Assembly (NCBI RefSeq): GCF_000276665.1
Contig: NW_004955517.1
Location: forward strand, 3,400,770 to 3,464,769
Reading direction: 5' to 3'
Length of the DNA stretch: 64,000 nt
From: Chinchilla lanigera
Taxonomy: Eukaryota > Chordata > Mammalia > Rodentia > Chinchillidae
How positions within the stretch are numbered: the stretch's first letter is position 1; each line of letters begins with the position of its first letter. A program made the translations under genes and the position numbers. Of the stretch, positions 25,945 through 36,080 are shown piece after piece. Below the pieces are notes generated by a model. That model worked only from the letters and a program-made list of their open reading frames with translations, did no database searches and was not told the origin of the DNA.

Positions 25945-26345
25945 TGCTTAGGAAAGAAGCGTGCCAGAGATTTCTGCACTCCCACGTTCACTGCAGCATT
26001 TCTCACAATAGCCAAGATACTGATGTCCACCAATGGGCGAACGGATAAAGCAAATGTGGTTCCTCCTCCTCTCTCTCCTCTACAATTTGAATTTGGACCT
26101 GAATTACTTCTGAAACTTTGTACACTTTGACCAATATCCCTGTTTCCCCTGCCTCCTGGCTCCTGATAGCTATTGTTCTGCTTTCTACTCCTATGAATTT
26201 GGCATTGTTAGGTTCCACGTAAGTGAGATTATGCACTATTTGTCTGTCTGTGCCTGGCTTATTTCATTTAGCATAATATCCTCCTGGTCCATTCATGTTG
26301 TTGTAAATGACAAATTTCCTTCCTCTTTGTTTACTTTTATTTTTT
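25945..26345. repeat. Two L1 3' fragments in opposite orientation (inverted L1)
   Basis: The left part (about 25,975-26,060, CACTCCCACGTTCACTGCAG to GGATAAAGCAAATGTGGT) is L1 ORF2-end sequence in plus orientation. The right part (about 26,095-26,330, TTTGTACACTTTGACCAATA to the CTTATTTCATTTAGCATAAT text) is L1 3' UTR sequence in minus orientation. This head-to-head layout is typical of 5'-inverted (twin-primed) L1 insertions or two separate fragments. Confidence 0.75.
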
Positions 26346-26362
26346 TAATATTTTAAATTCTG

Positions 26363-26472
26363 GGGGCTGGGGATTTAGCTCAGCGGCAAAGCACCTGCCT
26401 GGCAAGTGCAAGGTCGTGAGTTCGGTTCCCAGTACCGGAGAAAAACCAGAAAAACCAAAAAAATATATAATT
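26363..26472 (+). repeat. ID-like tRNA-derived SINE with perfect target-site duplication
   Basis: Starts GGGGCTGGGGATTTAGCTCA, carries A-box-like (TTAGCTCAGCGGC) and B-box-like (GAGTTCGGTTCCC) Pol III promoter segments and ends in an A-rich tail. It is flanked by a perfect 14-bp duplication ATATTTTAAATTCT at 26,348-26,361 and 26,473-26,486, so its ends are certain. The low divergence points to a fairly recent insertion. It sits between an L1 fragment and a B1 element. Confidence 0.92.
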
Positions 26473-26489
26473 ATATTTTAAATTCTTTT

Positions 26490-26665
26490 TGGGGTTTTGT
26501 GGTTTTTTGTTTTGTTTTATTTTTTGAGACAGGGTCTCGCTATGTAGTTCAGGCTGGTTTTGAACTCACTATGTAGCCCAGGCTGGCCTCCAACTCATGG
26601 CAATCCTTCTGCCTCAGCCTCTGGAGTGCTGGGATTACAGGTGTGCAACACCACACCCAGCTCCT
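26490..26665 (-). repeat. B1-like SINE, minus orientation
   Basis: Begins with a T-rich tail and GAGACAGGGTCTCGCTATGT, then AGCCCAGGCTGGCCTCCAAC and GGGATTACAGGTGTGCAACA, the reverse complement of a 7SL-derived B1 element. Confidence 0.9.
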
Positions 26666-26697
26666 TTTCTTTAAAGCTGAGTAATGTTATGCATGCC

Positions 26698-26760
26698 CAC
26701 ACACACACACACAAACACACACATCTGTGTGCATGTGCACACACACACATACACAACGGT
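26698..26760. repeat. CA microsatellite, interrupted
   Basis: Two CA-rich runs (26,698-26,722 and 26,739-26,754) separated by a TGTG-containing stretch. The (CA)n is imperfect. Confidence 0.9.
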
Positions 26761-26879
26761 TGAAAAGCTCTGCCACAGATCTTTCTCTTTCCCATCTCAC
26801 TCTTTGCTTTACCTTTGACTTGTACCCTAATTTCCTTATGGGTAAGATGAAAATAGTATTCTTTTCTGTTCATATTTGT

Positions 26880-26990
26880 TTATCTGTCTGTCTGTCTGTC
26901 TGTATGCATGTATGTATGTTGAGGTGCTGGGATTGAACCCAAGGCATCCCACAGGCTCAGCAAGCACACTACAATACCTCTAGCCCTTCC
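26880..26990 (-). repeat. CTGT/ATGT simple repeat joined to ID-like SINE remnant
   Basis: A (CTGT)n then (ATGT)n run at 26,882-26,920 leads directly into GGTGCTGGGATTGAACCCAA and on to a CTAGCCCTT end near 26,988. This is the reverse complement of an ID-like element; the simple repeat is its degraded tail. Confidence 0.75.
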
Positions 26991-27384
26991 TGTCCCTTTT
27001 TATACAAACCACATAAGCTATACACTTATTTTCTTGAAATACAATCCACGTATAAAACTGGCCAAAACAATTCAACAAATCATAGTTTATAGTTCATTTT
27101 GGAGAATACTAATTCTCCAAAATATAATAGTATGCCATATTTTTGTGTTTTTAGGTAACTACTATAGTTACTAGCCTGGGGTCTGAGCTATCCAGATATG
27201 TTTCCACCATGTCACTCAACTAAACATTTGGCCTGGACTAATTGCTAACACCCACCAAGCCTCATTTGCTTCATCTGAAGATGAGAATGAAGACGCCTGA
27301 TAGAGTCACATTACTGAAATACTAATAATAGTTAATAACTGCATAGCAGAAAGTTAGTAACCATTTCTGGGGAAAGAAACTAGA

Positions 27385-27605
27385 AATTGGCACACTCCTG
27401 TTATCTCAATACTAAGGAGGCTGGGGCTGGGGATTTAGCTCAGTGGCACAGCGCCTGCCTGGCAAAAGCAAGGTTGTGAGTTCGATTCCCGATACCAGGG
27501 GAGAAAAATGAAAAAAAAAAATCAATACTAGGGAGGCTGAGGTAGAAGGATCACTGAGAATGTGAAGCCAGCCTGGGCTGTATGTCTCAAATAAACAAAG
27601 CAAAA
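27385..27605 (+). repeat. B1-like SINE split by a later ID-like SINE
   Basis: B1 body runs from about 27,387 (TTGGCACACTCCTGTTATCT) to 27,422 and resumes from 27,539 (GAGGTAGAAGGATCACTGAG) to an A-rich end near 27,605. Between them is an ID-like SINE (27,423-27,522) starting GGGGCTGGGGATTTAGCTCA. The 16-bp duplication CAATACTAAGGAGGCT (27,407-27,422) and CAATACTAGGGAGGCT (27,523-27,538) marks the insertion, so the ID-like copy is younger than the B1. Confidence 0.92.
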
Positions 27606-28585
27606 AAACAGAGACACTAGAAATTTAGAGTAGGAAAGAATTTGATTTCCACCAAATACTGCATTATATTTTGAACTCTGGAAATATGTGTTACTAATTA
27701 TGATTATTGCATGCAAAAATTCAGGAAACACAAAATTCTGTTCTACTAATAAGCCCATAGATGACCAATATTAATTTAGTTCTTATGTTCTCTAATTGAG
27801 AGCTTCATCTACAAATGCAAATCAAAAGACAATACCGCTCTAAAGTGTATAAAATAAGCAGATGCTCAAGTCTAACTTAACAACAGGGATAGTTGTTAAG
27901 TACTTGCTGGAGTTCCTCTCTCATTCCCCAAGCCAGCTCTTATTTGTAGAATGTCAAGCTTCTCCTGTACATTGCTTTGTACACCTCCACTGCCACCCAT
28001 GAGGGACCTGTGGCAGGGTGGGGGTCCACGGGAAGTTTTTGTTCTGGAAATGAAATAAGTATTTTCTCAGTGTCCAGGGGAAAATCTGAAAAGGCTTTCT
28101 TCTCTTCCGCTGACAAACAGTAAAGAGAGAGAAAGCGTCAGCATGTATTTGGGAACTGTAGGGTAGAGATAGTCAGTCTGCTTGTTAACTACAGTCAGTA
28201 CTAAAAGCCCCATTTGTACCAAGGATGTCCACAGGACCCTGGGGAAAGGTCCATATTTTAAGCCAATGGGAGGCCTGCCCTGTCCTTGGACACTAAACAC
28301 AGGCAGGGAACGGGGCAAAAAAAAGTATGACAAAACCCAGTGCTCCAAACTGAGTTTCAAGGGGTGCGTGCCAAAAATATAGAGAAGCGGGGGCATAATT
28401 CTTTCCATTATTTGATTCTGCAACAAATCTCTGCACTTCTGGGGTTCACAAGCCAGAGGGCTTAAAAATCAAGATCAACTCTCAAATGTCCAAGGAAGAC
28501 GGTAGCATCTTAGCAAGCACGGCTTTAAATTGCTGCCACCTCGGGGAATGCTGTCAGCAAAACCCAGGCTGTAGGAAACTACAGG

Positions 28586-28586
<1 letters not shown>

Positions 28587-28616
<30 letters not shown>
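28587..28616. repeat. Poly(A) run
   Basis: About 29 uninterrupted A residues with no recognisable retroelement body immediately upstream. Confidence 0.95.
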
Positions 28617-28618
<2 letters not shown>

Positions 28619-28992
28619 GATTTCTTTTCAAGATGTAAACAGCAAGGAAACAAAGATTTAAAAGCTAGAACCATCCATTACAGTGTATGGTAATGTACTT
28701 ATCACCTTCACTGATCATGATTTGAACAATTTTTTTGCTTAAGTAAGTTTTTTAAAATTATAAGAAATTATAAATGTGGTTGTCTGACGATGTCAAGGTA
28801 TTACTGTTAGTGTTTTAGGTGATGAACCTGAAAGTATGTATGGACGATAAAAAGATTATGTCTGGGACTTGCATTAGAATAATATGAGGGAGCAACATGA
28901 GAACATACATGGATGGATCTTTCAGGGCCAGGAGATGGACTATTATTCTGTACTTTTACATATGTTGAAAATGCCTTATAATAAGATTTAGT

Positions 28993-29150
28993 GTTTTGTT
29001 TTGTTTTGTTGAGACAGGATTTTGCTATGCAGTTCAGGCTGGCTTTGAACTCACTCTGTAGCCCAGACTGGCCTTGAATACCCAATGATCCTCCTGCCTC
29101 AGCCTCCCAAGTGCAGGATTACAGTCATGTGCCCCCATGCACGACTAGTT
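28993..29150 (-). repeat. B1-like SINE, minus orientation
   Basis: TTTTG repeats (tail), then GTTGAGACAGGATTTTGCTA, CTGCCTCAGCCTCCCAAGTG and GGATTACAGTCATGTGCCCC, the reverse of B1. Confidence 0.88.
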
Positions 29151-29728
29151 GTTTTTTTAATTATGGGAGAAATTCAGCAAGAATCAGAATGGTTACTAAC
29201 TCATGCCATTCTCTTGCGGAAGGAAGCTCAAACTCAGGAGGAAAATCTAGCATTTACAGGGGAAATAATCTTCCTCTTTGTGCCTTTTTCCCCATGTGTA
29301 CAGTATGACCAGGACTCTGTTCTCATTTCTAGTAGTTCTGATATTTTTCCTAGATGTGGAGAGAAGTTTGAACTGGCCAGCTGTTCGCAGGAGTGACCCT
29401 CACCCTGGCCAGTGAGCTTGAATTTGCAAAACATCTAGCCGCGCCAGAGCACAGTTGTTCAGGGCGCTTTGGAGAGGAGCAGACCACCTTGGCCTCATCA
29501 GCCTGAGGCTCCCACTCCCTGGGCTAGGACTTTGGCTGCAGGTCAACACCCATGTTCAGGACACAGGACAAAAGCTTTCAAAGAGATCAGCAGCCCATTC
29601 TGACAAGGAGTTCTGACCTACAACAGAAGAAGAGTGCTTCTCAAGAGACTACTCAAAGCCTATATCAGTCTGGAAACATTTTAATATCAAAAGAGATGTG
29701 ACACTGGTCTCTTTCACTGGATGGTGTG

Positions 29729-29729
29729 T

Positions 29730-29766
<37 letters not shown>

Positions 29767-29770
29767 TTTC
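29729..29770. repeat. TCTC/TCTG simple repeat
   Basis: CTCTGTCTCTGTCTCTGTCT followed by CTCTCTCTCTCT, about 40 bases, pyrimidine-rich. Confidence 0.9.
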
Positions 29771-29849
29771 CATATGTCTTCCTCTCTTCTGTCACCCAGG
29801 TCTGCACCATGATTTGTACATTCCAAGTTCTCCACAATTTGGCAACTGA

Positions 29850-30425
29850 GTCTGCCCTGGGCAAGAACACATGGGCAGAAATAGCAATAAGATACCATTT
29901 GGGACCTATCAAATTGGTTAGATTTTTAAAGTGATTATGCCTAGTGTTAGTAAAGGTTCTGGGAAAGAGGAATTGTCACGTCCTGCTGGTTGGAGTGGGG
30001 ATAAACATGTACCCCCATTTCTGAAGGGCAATTCGTCAGTTGGTATCTAAAGCTTTAAAAATGTGCATATCTCTTGCTATAGTAATGCTACTTCTGGGAA
30101 TTTGTCCTACGGGAATTAGCTATGCACAGAATTCATATGTGAGAATGTTCCTGATGGAGCTATTGCAAAAAAAGTATAAACAACCTAAATATCCAACAGC
30201 AAAGGACTATTTAACTCATGCTAAAGATATATAGTGAAATACTACAGAGACATTAAAATTGTGTCGTATTAGCATATTTAAAACACAGGAAAATATTCAT
30301 GCTATATCAAATGGAAAAGCAGATTATAAAGCTGTATATATCGTATGGTATCAGTCTTGTGAATGCATAGAAAGAATATACACCAAAGAATTGTCTGATT
30401 TTTGGGTGGTAAGTGCATGCATAAT
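29850..30425 (+). repeat. HAL1/L1M-type LINE 3' end
   Basis: Plus-strand text follows the 3' end of ancient HAL1/L1M elements: AATAAGATACCATTTGGGAC, GGGAATTTGTCCTACGGGAA, AAACAACCTAAATATCCAAC and GTGAAATACTACAGAGACAT. A T run at 30,438-30,458 follows. Heavily mutated, no intact coding frame. Confidence 0.8.
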
Positions 30426-32299
30426 TTTCATTTTCTTTTTTTTTTTTTTTTTTTTTTGAATTCCTACACATTTCCCAAAAGTTCTCCATTGATTATTTTT
30501 TAAATCAGAAAAAAAATTGACCTTATATACAAAAACAAGTAAAACAAAGAGTGGAATAAGAATGTTTCTTTATTTTTTTCCCTCTTCCTCCCTCTCCTTG
30601 TCTTGTCTATCTGGAGGACTGCTGTTCTCAATAATAGTAGTTATCTCAACAATAGCAAATGCTCACTGAGGGCTCTCCGCTGGCCAGTCACCAGTACTGA
30701 GCGATTGCTGTGCATTTTCTCATTGTAGGGAAGCTCAGTGACCTGCTTACAAGGCTCAACAAGCTGATGAGCTGGACTTCTGACTTGATCTGATTCCAGA
30801 ACCCACATGCCTCAAAGACCAGGAGACCAGAAGAGAACAAACAGCACTACAAACCCCAGAAAGGAATTGCAGGCTGAGTCATCACATTCTGAGAAACGCC
30901 ACTCTCCAAGGAGACCCAGGTCCACCTGGACCAGAAATCAGTCTACAAAAGGCACCAGGCAATGAGTTGCCGAATGGTTAGTTGACCTACCTAGCATGAG
31001 AATGTTTGTTACTCATTATTTCTGACTGTAACTTCTACTGGAGTGAAAAGTTTCTTAAATATTTAAACCTCACTGCCAGGAATTCTTTAGGTTTTTGTTG
31101 TTGTTGTTAATGTTTTATTTTGGTTTTGTTTTGTCTTGTTTGTTTTGTCCATTGGACTTTTTGTTTTGTATTAATTTTTTCCCTCCATTCCATCCCTTGA
31201 GGGTCTTATGTTACTTTAGCCATGGCCGTTATAAATCTTCCAATGCCTCTGGTTTCAAGCCCTTGTACCACAAAAAAATAAAAAATAAAAATCTTCCAAT
31301 ATCTGGCACTTATTCAGAAGGCAGTCTGTGCAGCCTCCTGGTTGAATGGCAGAATGCACATTCCCGGAGGACAGGCGTTGTATGTACCTTAGTAAGCACC
31401 ATACCCATGGCATCTAGATTGTACCTAGTGAAAACAGCTAAAAATTGCTACTGCTGTGAGTCCTATCTTTTCTCAGTTTTTCAGAACAAAACAGTTCTCT
31501 TTTTAGCCTGAGTTAGAACACCAGCACTTACCTCCCCCTTACACCTGCCCAAATGCTTTAGTTGTAGGTTTTGGTGTCTGTCTTAAAAGGCTGAGGTCAG
31601 ATTTGCAATTTGTGCCCCTGGTAGAATTCACCAGGAATTTGCACAAGGGATTATCAAGGATCTGCTTTGGTTTCTGTGTTCCAAGGCTTTTCTCCCCGCT
31701 AAAATAAACTTCCCCATCCTCTCCCAGAGTAAAACTGCTAGTTCTGCTAACTGGGTCACTTGCCAGAGAGCCAAGAGTCTGTCTTTTTTCTGCTGGTCTG
31801 TCTAGGGCCAAGCCCCAGTGAGCTGCGCTCTAAAGACTTGCCAAGGCTTTCTATTAATGCCAGTTCCTACAAACATCCCATGCCCTGTCCTTTTGCCATC
31901 AGCCAGCTCCTCCACCTTCCAAAGGCACCTACAGAGTATCTCTGGAAAGTTGGAGGCCATCCCTAACCTGAGCCCTGGACCAAGGGCCAGGTCCAAGTTC
32001 ACATCTGCCACTCCTCTGCCGAGGCTGTACTGAGAAGACCCCTTCAGATGAGCTCTCCTGATTAAACGTGCTTGAGCCCCTTGCGGGTCCCCTGGGAAGC
32101 TGGATCAACGGCCCAACTCCAAAAACAACTGTGTTAGAAGTGTAGATGCTGCTTGTTTTTAAACGTCTATATGAGTAACCAGTTAATTGATGTGACTGGT
32201 CCAAAGGAAGAAATGAGAGGAGAATTGCTCAAGAGGCAGGAGGAGAGTGGTGTCTATTTGGGAAACGGAGGCCAGCAAGGAGTCAGGCAAGACTGTGCT

Positions 32300-32950
32300 G
32301 ATTATCCATTCATGTAACAGATACATCGCTATTATAGTGCATCTATAGAAATGTAAGCAAGTAAGTGCGCTTAACAGATGTACAGAAGTAGAACATACAT
32401 AGAGAAGTACACAAATAAGTGTTCACAGCTCAGTGCACGTTCACACACTAGAACCCAGGTCAGGAAACAGACCTGTATCAGCACCTTCAAAGCCCCCACA
32501 CCGCCGCATTTCGCCTGTTTTGGAACTCTTTAAAAATGGAATCGTGCAGTATCAAGTATTTGGGTCTGGCTGCTTTTGCTCAGCATCATGTTTGTGAGAC
32601 TTCTTCACACTCTTGAGCACAGCAGTAGTTATGGAGTCTTATTGATGCCTGGTATTTCACTTTGTGAACATGCTAGTGTTTATTTGTGGATTCCACTTCT
32701 GATGATTATTCAGAAAATTTCCAACTTCGGGATATTTCACATAGAGCTGTTATGAGCATTCCAGTGCGTGTCTTTTGATGAACATAGATACACATTTCTC
32801 CTAGAGATACACTTAAGAGGGAAATGGCCAGGTTGTAAGTAATGCAAATACTTAACCTTCGTAGATACTGCCAACCGATTTTCTGAAGAGTTCACCCCAA
32901 CTTACTCTCCAGCAACAGTACAGGCTAATTGTACCGTATCAGAGTCGGGT
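32300..32950 (-). repeat. L1ME-type LINE 3' end, minus orientation
   Basis: Recognisable antisense L1 text with many substitutions: GGAATCGTGCAGTATCAAGT, CATCATGTTTGTGAGACTTC, GAGCTGTTATGAGCATTCCA and GTAGATACTGCCAACCGATT. Confidence 0.75.
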
Positions 32951-33130
32951 TCTGAAAACACCTCTTTGCAGTTATGTGAACTTGGATGAGCTACCTAGCC
33001 TCCAAGAACCTCAATTTTTGCCTCTGTATGATAAGCATGTTGATTAAACACACTGACTTCACAGGATGATATGAAGACTGGGGTACATGTTTAATTTAGC
33101 ATTGAGTCTGGCATCTGATAGGCCTTAGGT
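32950..33130 (+). repeat. MIR SINE
   Basis: Follows the MIR core and 3' end: CAGTTATGTGAACTTGGATG, CAATTTTTGCCTCTGTATGA, and the GTCTGGCATCTGATAGGCCT end. Confidence 0.8.
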
Positions 33131-34169
33131 ATAATAGCCATAAGTTATCAACTGCAACCTGGGCTTCATCTCCAGAGGAGAGAGTCTGTGTGTGCCAGGA
33201 AGACAAGGATGAAAGAAGAAACAGACTGATCCATTCGAGCAGCAGTGCTGAGCAATTGTGAAAGAAAAAATGGAATGGGATTCAGTTGAGCGCAGGAGAG
33301 CTGCGGAGACAAGGGCAGAGAAGAACTTTTCCGTGTGTAGCACGCAGAGGAAGTTCTTATCAAAACTAAACAAAACACAAGCACAGCAGAGCTGCGGTTT
33401 GCCAGGTTCGGAGCTCTTATGCAGAGCACCATCCAGCTCTGACCTATGCCCTCAGCAAACTTGCAGAAGTTTAGGGAATCTCAAATCAGTTTGTCTCACC
33501 CTTTGCTCCCTCTGGGTCCTCCTTTTCCATGCCGGCTTAACTCCTGCTCTCAGCACTTAACGCTAATACCTTTGGGCAGGCTCCACCACAGAGCTTAACC
33601 AGCTGCCAAGTTAAATAATGCCCAAGATCCTAAGCCGCCTTCCCAGCAAATCAGAAATCAACATCTCCCTACTACGTAGAGTTAACCAATCATAAAATGC
33701 CTTTTTACTTCAAATATATGTGTCTACATAAAGCCATATATGTGCATCTATATTTGTGTCTATAATATATATATATTAATTTTATTAGTAATTATTTCCT
33801 TCGGGTTGCACACCAAAATCAGGTGGCAAGAGGAAAACCCAGGTGCACTTCCTTCCCACGTTGCACCTGGAAGGATGACACGTCCGCGTGCAAATTGCTG
33901 CGCACCAGTATTGGATCAGATTCCTAATTAAATGACATTTCTAGGATTGTCGATAGTATTTATACACACAAGCCTGCATATACACGATGTGCATACATAT
34001 GCATATATACGATATGCATATATATGTTTGTGATTATATATGCATCCAGGGCACAGAGGGGAGTGCTCCAAACTTGCACCGGTAGAGACTGCTGATCTGC
34101 TCTTTTGGGAGACTCCCTTTGGCCTAGGATCCTGGGTACTGCCTAAATTTCCGACACAGCGACTGTCCT

Positions 34170-34660
34170 CGGACGTGATCGCGGAGGGTGTGGGGAGGAT
34201 CCCGGAAATCATGATAGGTTTGTATCACTGCCCCCGCCTCCGCCGCGGGCTGCAAAGCCGTCGGCCTTTGACTATTGGCGCCTCTTCTGCCCAGGGCGAA
34301 ACCCAGGCTGTGGGTGCCACGAGATTTGCAGACCTGTCCCTGAACGCCAGGAGCGATGCGAAGGGAGGCTCGGGTGCAATGGGTCGGCGCACGACCGTCC
34401 TAGCTGTGCGCGCCGCGGCCTCCACCAGGTTGAGGGCAGAAGCAGCGGGTTGGGCCCCTCCATCCGTCGTGGGCCAGGCCTTCGGCCGTGTGATACCCGG
34501 AACGCGGGATCTCTCCGGGCGCTCCCGGCTTCTCTGGGCCAAGGGTGTCTGGGGCTCTTTGTCTCTCCACGGCACTAATCCCGAGAACGACGCTGAGGGA
34601 AGGCCGAGGCCCCTGCGCCCGGGACCAGCCCGCCACAGGCAAGGCTGCTCGAGTGTTTTC
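34170..34660. promoter_or_regulatory. CpG island about 5 kb upstream of FEZF2
   Basis: A dense run of CG dinucleotides, GC-rich and free of recognisable repeats, with AT-rich sequence on both sides. It could be a distal promoter, an enhancer-associated island or the start of an unannotated noncoding RNA. Nothing in the sequence decides between these. Confidence 0.5.
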
Positions 34661-34785
34661 AAGAAACTGCTTCCTGGGGTGCTAAAGAGGATCGCAGGAG
34701 AATTTCTCTTTAGAAGTCAATCTATTTTCAGCAGCGGTTAAGCCGACACTAAGTACTGTAAATCAGATTTTAAATGTTCCTTTTA

Positions 34786-34882
34786 AAGGAGGGGAGAAGG
34801 AAGGAAGGAAGGAAGGAAGGAAGGAAGGAAGGAAGGAAGGAAGGAAGGAAGGAAGGAAGGAGGGAAGGAAGGAGGGAGGAAG
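34786..34882. repeat. AAGG microsatellite
   Basis: About 16-17 near-perfect AAGG units at 34,796-34,861, followed by a decaying GGAGGGA run. Purine-only on the plus strand. Confidence 0.97.
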
Positions 34883-35599
34883 AGATAGAGGAGACAGAGA
34901 GAGGGGGAGGAAGGGAATGGAGGGGCTGGAGTGGGAAGCACACTCCTTAAACCCATAAAGTAGGTTTGGTTTGGGGTTAACTCCCCACCACCACCCCTAA
35001 CAAGCCACAGCAGGGCGGGGTGAAGGACGTCAAATCCGCCCTTGGCGACAGTCCCCAAACTTGGCAACCCTGAGCCTGCGGTCTTCCCCTACGCAGATCC
35101 ACTCCCTGGGGAGGTGGCAGAAGGCGATATATTACGTATTTAAATAAGATCTTTAAAATAATGATGTTTGAAAACTTACTTACAAGTGCCCCTTGTCACT
35201 CAGAACTATGAGGTACAAATGATCAGGGCTGAGCCGCGGCGCCTTTTTGGAGGAAATGCTCGCCTTGCCTTCCTAGGTGTAAGGAGTAGGGCAAACGTGT
35301 CAGTTTTTGCACAAGAAAGGGATTTCCTGTGAGACCGCCTGCACTGCAGGAAAGCCTCAGCTAAATAATTTGCCCTAAAGTGTGGGCGATTTCTGGCATT
35401 TAAAAAAAGTGTTTTTAAAACAGAAGTCATCATTACAGTGGTTCGGGTTAGTGACCCTGAAATGGCCAAAGGAAGGGGCGGGAGGAGGGGTCTGCTCCAG
35501 CCCGGTCAGTCATATTTAATATGCTTCCTACAAGACAGGCTCCTATGAAATCAATAGACAGCCGCCAGCTGTGCTTAAAACTGCGCTTTCAATTAAAAC

Positions 35600-36080
35600 C
35601 CTGCGCTCCTTGGGGTGGTGCCCGGATCCCAGATCTGTGGTGTGCTAGGCGCCCGGCGGGTGTGGCTTCGCAGGGCCGCGGGTCGCAGAGGTGGCGCCCA
35701 AGCCAGGCCCCAAGAGCCGCAGGCGGACTGGCCTCGGCACCCGCTCTGCAGGGTGGGAAGGGGCTTTCGGCGGGGTTCAGGCCCCAGCGAAAGCCAGATG
35801 GCAACGACGCAGAAGCGTCTGGCCTTTGGCTAGGGCCTTCGAGCGGGAGGCCTGGAGCTGAGGCCTAGGGCTGCGGACTGCCGCTTCCGGGTCGGGTCTA
35901 GGGCCCGCGGCGAGAGCCGAGGGCGGCCGAACCCGCCCTAGAGCTGGGCCCGGGGCTCCCGGGGGTCTCCGCGCCTCTAGGAATCCAGCCCCGGAGGCTG
36001 AGCGCTGACTGCGGCCTAGGAGGTCTGTCGCGGGCTGTGACCGCCGGCCTCATGGTCGGCTTGCACACCTGCCTGCCTCG
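35600..36080. promoter_or_regulatory. CpG island about 3.5 kb upstream of FEZF2
   Basis: A second CpG-rich block, separated from the first by AT-rich DNA and a microsatellite. Open frames on both strands here are overlapping and low-complexity, typical of GC-rich noncoding DNA. Developmental regulator genes often carry several separate CpG islands. Confidence 0.5.

Larger units (their letters stand above)
19406..33130. other. Intergenic region between CADPS and FEZF2, repeat-rich half
   Basis: I see no gene in this stretch. It holds MIR and L2 fragments, two groups of L1 3' ends in inverted orientation near 26 kb, a HAL1/L1M-like 3' end at 29.85-30.42 kb, an L1ME-like 3' end at 32.3-32.95 kb, several B1 and ID SINEs, CA and CTGT microsatellites and a long A run at 28,587-28,615. 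Open frames here are short and fall in repeats. Between the repeats (for example 22.3-23.8 kb and 24.7-25.8 kb) the sequence is unremarkable unique DNA. Confidence 0.7.

Noticed and set aside
26363..26440. Possible tRNA gene (A and B boxes)
   Set aside because: The A-rich tail, target-site duplication and lack of a foldable anticodon arm show it is a tRNA-derived SINE.
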